NCBI GenBank assembly: GCA_023449275.1
Contig: JAEXJM010000044.1
Location: forward strand, 62,001-126,000
Direction: 5' to 3'
From: Pseudomonadota bacterium
GTDB taxonomy: Bacteria > Pseudomonadota > Gammaproteobacteria > Burkholderiales > Burkholderiaceae_D
Length of the DNA stretch: 64,000 nucleotides
The first letter of the stretch is position 1, and each line of letters begins with the position of its first letter. Made by a program: the position numbers and the translations under genes. Below are positions 60,631-64,000 of this stretch, one piece after another. The notes beneath the pieces are model-generated. The model was given only the letters and a program-made list of their open reading frames with translations, did no database searches and was not told where the DNA came from.

Positions 60631-60706
60631 GGGGTGTAGCTTAGCCTGGTAGAGCGCTACGTTCGGGACGTAGAGGCCGGAGGTTCGAATCCTCTCACCC
60701 CGACCA
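60631..60706 (+). tRNA. tRNA-Pro (anticodon CGG)
   Basis: Cloverleaf: acceptor CGGGGTG/CACCCCG, D-arm GCTTAGCCTGGTAGAGC, anticodon stem CTACG/CGTAG around TTCGGGA (anticodon CGG), T-arm GGAGG TTCGAAT CCTCT, CCA encoded. The end position may be off by one base. Confidence 0.96.
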
Positions 60707-61066
60707 TTTCCCGTTATTGTTTCTTTGTCTTTTACCTGTTTTTTGTGATTTTCTCTTTGACAGCCTGAATATTGTTGCGCATCGGGAACATCCGGTTTTC
60801 TGACCGGCCTGTTCGCAGGATGCCTGATGAAGGCATCAGAGGGGGGCATGACGGACATGCTGTGTTATTTACTTCTCCCTGAAATGAGATTTTCTTTTAT
60901 TTAATTGAGTTTTCATAAAAAAATAGAATATTATTTACATATTTGCCAACTGATGCAGGTAATGACGTTTCAATAATTTTGAATTCTGCCGACTTCCTGT
61001 TGCTGTGTTTTCCGACAGGAAGTTTTTTCATTTTTTTTACTGACTACTCATTGATAGAGATTTTTT
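60707..61066 (+). other. Leader and spacer before the beta-eliminating lyase gene
   Basis: 360 bases without a supported gene. AT-rich, with a small hairpin (GATGCCT/AGGCATC, 60819-60837) and the intrinsic-terminator-like hairpin at 60992-61028 close to the ATG. No TnaC-like leader peptide with a Trp codon is visible. Confidence 0.6.
60992..61028 (+). terminator. Terminator-like hairpin in the leader of the lyase gene
   Basis: 9-bp stem ACTTCCTGT (60992-61000) with ACAGGAAGT (61015-61023), then TTTTTT. It ends 39 bases before the lyase ATG and could be the end of an upstream transcript or an attenuator. Confidence 0.6.
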
Positions 61067-62521
61067 ATGTCCAACGAAACAATCAAGATGACCAGCGGTG
61101 AATACGTTCCGATTGAAATGCATAAGGTACGTGTCGTTCAGAAACTTAATCTTTTGCCGATTGAACAACGACTGAAAGCGATAGAAGACGCCGGTTTCAA
61201 TACATTCCTGCTCCAGAATCGCGATGTGTTTATGGATATGTTGACCGACAGTGGCACCAATGCCATGTCTGACCAGCAGATCGCTTCGATGATGGTCGCC
61301 GATGACGCTTACGCCGGTTCCGAATCGTTCAACCGTTTGCAGGCCGTGGTTGAGGAAATACTGGGTACGGAATATTTCCTGCCTGCCCATCAGGGACGTG
61401 CTGCCGAACATATCATTTCCCAGGTTTTCGTCAAAAAGGGCGATGTCGTTCCGATGAACTTCCACTTCACGACGACAAAAGCCCATATCGAACTGGCAGG
61501 GGGCAAGGTCGCCGAACTGTTTACGAATGATGCACTTGAGATCAAATCCGACAAGCCTTTCAAGGGCAATATGGATATCGATAAGCTGAAGGACGTCATC
61601 AAGACTCACGGCAAGGAACATATCCCGTATATCCGTATGGAAGCCGGCACGAACCTGATCGGCGGTCAGCCTTTCTCGGTTGAAAACATGCGTGCCGTCC
61701 GCAAGGTCGCGGATGAAAACGGCATTCTGATCGTTCTGGATATCAGTCTGGTTTGCGAAAACATGTATTTCATCAAGATGCGTGAACCGGAATTCATGGA
61801 CAAGAGCCCGGCCGAAATCCTTCGCACGCTTTGTGATCTTGCCGATATCATCTATTTCTCCGCACGCAAGATCAGCTGTTCCAGAGGGGGCGGCATCGCT
61901 ACGAAGAACAAGGATCTGTATCTGAAAATGCGCGATATGATTCCTTTGTTCGAAGGTTTCCTGACCTATGGCGGTATTTCCGTCCGTGAAATCGAATCGA
62001 TGACAGTCGGCATGCGTGAAGCCGTTGACTGGAACGTTATCCGTCATTCTCCTGAATTCATCAAATATCTGGTCGACAGTCTGGACAAAAAAGGTATTCC
62101 GGTCATTACGCCTGCCGGTGGCCTCGGCTGCCATCTGGACGCGAGAGGTTTCCTGCCGCATCTGACTTCTTTTGATTATCCTGCCGGCGCTCTGGCGGCG
62201 GCCTTGTACCTTGTTTCGGGTGTTCGCGGTATGGAACGTGGTACGATTTCGATGGATCGTGACGAACAGGGTAACGATGTTCCTTCTGAAGTCGAATTGT
62301 TGCGTCTGGCTTTCCCGCGCCGTGTGTTCACCCTGTCACAGGTCAAGTATGCCGAAGACCGCATCGAGTGGCTGTGGAAGAACCGTGAGTTGATCGGCGG
62401 CCTGAAATTTACGGAAGAACCGAAAGTCTTGCGCTTCTTCGTCGGTCGTCTGGCACCTTCTTCCGACTGGCCTCAAAAACTGATGGCCAAATTCAAACAG
62501 GATTTTGGCGACAGCCTGTAA
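61067..62521 (+). CDS. Tryptophanase / tyrosine phenol-lyase family beta-eliminating lyase
   Basis: 484 residues. PLP enzyme of the TnaA/TPL type: LLTDSGTNAMSDQQ, ADDAYAGSESF, PAHQGRAAEH, ENMYFIK, LTYGGISVREIE, GVRGMERGTIS and LKFTEEPKVLRFF. Closest by eye to TPL (NAMSD, HFTTT, MERG with the Arg that reads phenol in TPL). The active site is altered: Schiff-base Lys is K268 in SARKISCSRGGG instead of SxKKDxxxxxGG, and the Arg of DxxRxxEN is Leu (DISLVCEN, L228). Substrate therefore uncertain: tyrosine, tryptophan or another beta-substituted amino acid. Confidence 0.75.
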   Translation: MSNETIKMTSGEYVPIEMHKVRVVQKLNLLPIEQRLKAIEDAGFNTFLLQNRDVFMDMLTDSGTNAMSDQQIASMMVADDAYAGSESFNRLQAVVEEILGTEYFLPAHQGRAAEHIISQVFVKKGDVVPMNFHFTTTKAHIELAGGKVAELFTNDALEIKSDKPFKGNMDIDKLKDVIKTHGKEHIPYIRMEAGTNLIGGQPFSVENMRAVRKVADENGILIVLDISLVCENMYFIKMREPEFMDKSPAEILRTLCDLADIIYFSARKISCSRGGGIATKNKDLYLKMRDMIPLFEGFLTYGGISVREIESMTVGMREAVDWNVIRHSPEFIKYLVDSLDKKGIPVITPAGGLGCHLDARGFLPHLTSFDYPAGALAAALYLVSGVRGMERGTISMDRDEQGNDVPSEVELLRLAFPRRVFTLSQVKYAEDRIEWLWKNRELIGGLKFTEEPKVLRFFVGRLAPSSDWPQKLMAKFKQDFGDSL

Positions 62522-62543
62522 TCGGTCTGGTGGATCCGGTTTG

Positions 62544-62571
62544 AAAAGCGACCGTTCGCGGTCGCTTTTTT
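62544..62571 (+). terminator. Intrinsic terminator
   Basis: 11-bp stem AAAAGCGACCG/CGGTCGCTTTT with the stable TTCG tetraloop, then T-run, after the lyase stop codon. Confidence 0.92.
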
Positions 62572-62642
62572 GACGGATTCGAAAGGTATGTTTTTCATTT
62601 CTGCAAGATGTCGCTTGTAGAAGATGGTTCGATTTGCGAGAT

Positions 62643-63359
62643 ATGCTTACTGTTCTGGAAAGTACTGATTCAGTCATGAATTCAGCCTGGAAAATGGTGG
62701 CTGATTCCGGATTTTCCGTGTTTGACGGGCTCATTTCTTATGTGCAAACGTCCGGACGGGGACAATACGGGCGTTCATGGATCAGCCCGAAAGGCAATGT
62801 ATATGCGGCAGTCAGGCTTCCCTTTGAGGCTCCGTTTGATGGTACGGAAGCCGCAATGGCGGTATCTTGTTGTGTTGTCGCAACACTTGCGGAATTCGGG
62901 TTTGATATCAAAATCAAGTGGATGAACGATCTGGTGCTTGACGGTGCGAAAGTTGCCGGTATCCTTCTTGAACAAAAAGGTGAAAATCTGATTGCCGGTA
63001 TTGGAATCAATCTGAATTCTTCTCCCGATCCTCTTTCCATGCGTGAGAATGCGGCACTTCCGGCCACTTGCCTGTACAACGCCGATCCGGCGCTGGCAGA
63101 GGGACTGACTCCGGAAGCGATTGTCGAAAGTCTGCTCGCGCGCTTTTCCCGACTTGACCTCGGCAGTTTTTCCCGTCACTGGCGTACTGAAGTTCTTTCC
63201 AGACTCTTGTGGCTGAATGAACCTGTTTGCCTTGATATCGATGGAACGATCGTTACGGGTGTGCTGGTCGGGGTGGACGAACGGGGGGGGCTGGTGCTGG
63301 CGACTCCGGAAGGGATACGGGTTTTTATGAAGGGGTCGTTAAGAAAGGCATCGGGCTGA
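62643..63359 (+). CDS. Biotin--protein ligase-like (BPL/LPL catalytic domain only)
   Basis: 238 residues, no N-terminal HTH. Catalytic-domain motifs: YVQTSGRGQYGRSWISPKGN (ATP/biotin loop), IKWMNDLVLDGAKVAGILLE (variant of KWPNDL) and IAGIGINLN, and a small C-terminal SH3-like domain (VCLDIDGTIVTGVLVGVDERGG). Attaches biotin to carboxylase carrier proteins in known relatives. The downstream gene is a biotin carboxylase-like protein, which fits. TTG 62634 would add three residues. Confidence 0.82.
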   Translation: MLTVLESTDSVMNSAWKMVADSGFSVFDGLISYVQTSGRGQYGRSWISPKGNVYAAVRLPFEAPFDGTEAAMAVSCCVVATLAEFGFDIKIKWMNDLVLDGAKVAGILLEQKGENLIAGIGINLNSSPDPLSMRENAALPATCLYNADPALAEGLTPEAIVESLLARFSRLDLGSFSRHWRTEVLSRLLWLNEPVCLDIDGTIVTGVLVGVDERGGLVLATPEGIRVFMKGSLRKASG

Positions 63360-63774
63360 AGGAAGCATTGTCGTTCCAAAAGCGAACCGTGCCGTATCTG
63401 AATTTCAGTAACTGGCTTCGTCACGGCACCGTTTTTTATGGGAAGTCATCTGTTTCAACTTCTGAATGCCGGCTTGAGCGGTTCAAAAACGCGTTTTCCC
63501 CGGAATTATTTTGCGAATTTGTGTGTATTTGGAAATTTCTTTGTTTTCTGAAAGAGTTTCCGGAGAAACAACCGCCAAACATATCTTATAATTTGCTTTA
63601 AAATTAACAGGATTGGCTTTTTGAAACCAGCCCGATGGGTTTAATGATCAAATTATGGTCGTCAGACTTGCTTCGGGGTGGTTTTTGTCCGTTTTATCTC
63701 CCGGCCGTAAATAGCCGGGTCTTGTGGCGTATTTCCAATAACAGACTGGATCTGCGACTGCGCAGAGGAGAGAA
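63360..63774 (+). other. Spacer between ligase and carboxylase genes
   Basis: 415 bases without a supported gene. It holds a TATAAT (63587-63592) as possible -10 and then about 180 bases of leader with a hairpin CCCGGC/GCCGGG (about 63703-63722). GAGGAGAG precedes the next ATG. No known riboswitch recognised. Confidence 0.45.
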
Positions 63775-64000
63775 ATGAATTATACGAAAAGAACCTTTGA
63801 AGAAGTCAGAGAGTCTCTACGTGGCAAGGTTATCCTTGTTGTAAACCGCGGTATTCCGGCACGTCGTATTTGCCGGTCGATCAGTGAGCGTTTCGAAGCC
63901 GTTTCGGCAATGACAGTTACCGATGTCGACAAAACACAGCCTGCTGCCGCTTCGGCTCAGGAGCTGATTCTTTTGGGTTCTGATCCTCGTGCCTATCTTC
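63775..64000 (+). CDS. Biotin carboxylase-like protein (3' end cut by window)
   Basis: First 75 residues: MNYTKRTFEEVRESLRGKV then ILVVNRGIPARRICRSI. The start resembles the biotin carboxylase motif KILIANRGEIACRI, with IP replacing EI, so it is a divergent member, perhaps the alpha part of an acyl-CoA or related carboxylase. Strong GAGGAGAG site 4 bases before ATG. The rest is beyond the window. Confidence 0.65.
   Translation, partial: MNYTKRTFEEVRESLRGKVILVVNRGIPARRICRSISERFEAVSAMTVTDVDKTQPAAASAQELILLGSDPRAYL

Noticed and set aside
60556..60858. Minus-strand 100-codon frame containing GERIRTSGLYVPNVALYQAK
   Set aside because: This peptide is the antisense translation of tRNA-Pro (60631-60706), a known source of false gene calls.

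Overview
The window reads as a chromosomal segment of a betaproteobacterium of the order Burkholderiales. The best fit by gene content is Oxalobacteraceae, possibly an anaerobe such as Oxalobacter; this is inference, with no rRNA gene present to test it. Supporting points are the dnaA-dnaN-gyrB block divergent from rpmH-rnpA-yidD-yidC, a prepilin peptidase-coaE-zapD-yacG cluster, two Gram-negative trimeric porins, and a class III (anaerobic) ribonucleotide reductase. Most genes look moderate in G+C, with an AT-rich insert at about 32.6-33.7 kb.

Layout. 0-9 kb: the 3' part of a Xaa-Pro aminopeptidase, small secreted and hypothetical genes, an AI-2E family exporter, then gyrB, dnaN and dnaA on the minus strand. 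9.1-9.4 kb: a gene-free spacer with one perfect DnaA box, the likely oriC or dnaA control region. 9.4-18.6 kb: rpmH-rnpA-yidD-yidC, a HAD nucleotidase, slmA, prepilin peptidase, coaE, zapD, yacG, then trpGDC behind a promoter, a dyad operator and an attenuator-like leader. 18.6-28.5 kb: an M61 peptidase and metH (minus), a DMT transporter, dsbC, and a membrane sulfatase/phosphoglycerol transferase.

28.7-33.9 kb: a small genomic island at tRNA-Thr(CGT), bounded by imperfect direct repeats of about 115 bp. It carries two decayed integrase fragments in opposite orientations, an overlapping Dcm-like methyltransferase / Vsr / MvaI-BcnI-type restriction endonuclease operon, and an AT-rich gene with a HEPN-type Rx4H motif. 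34.3-38.4 kb: a zinc-ribbon membrane protein, then a four-gene operon (ptxABCD) for uptake of phosphite and its NAD-dependent oxidation to phosphate, preceded by a good Pho box. 38.5-47.5 kb: UPF0149, OsmC-like, lipoprotein, antiporter, tautomerase, glyA, ribD, ribE and a Sel1-repeat protein. 48-50.6 kb: two tandem, nearly identical porins. 50.9-60.6 kb: glmS, a radical SAM protein, a glycosyltransferase, a cobalamin riboswitch ahead of nrdD, a separate small glycyl-radical ORF and nrdG, a CBS-domain membrane protein, ispB and tRNA-Pro(CGG). 61-64 kb: a divergent tryptophanase/tyrosine phenol-lyase family enzyme, a stand-alone biotin-ligase-like protein, and the start of a biotin carboxylase-like gene.

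The most interesting points are the PhoB-type phosphite oxidation operon, the trp leader with mutually exclusive hairpins, the class III reductase whose glycyl-radical segment is a separate gene under a B12 riboswitch, and the tRNA-Thr defence island with an undescribed HEPN-like gene.
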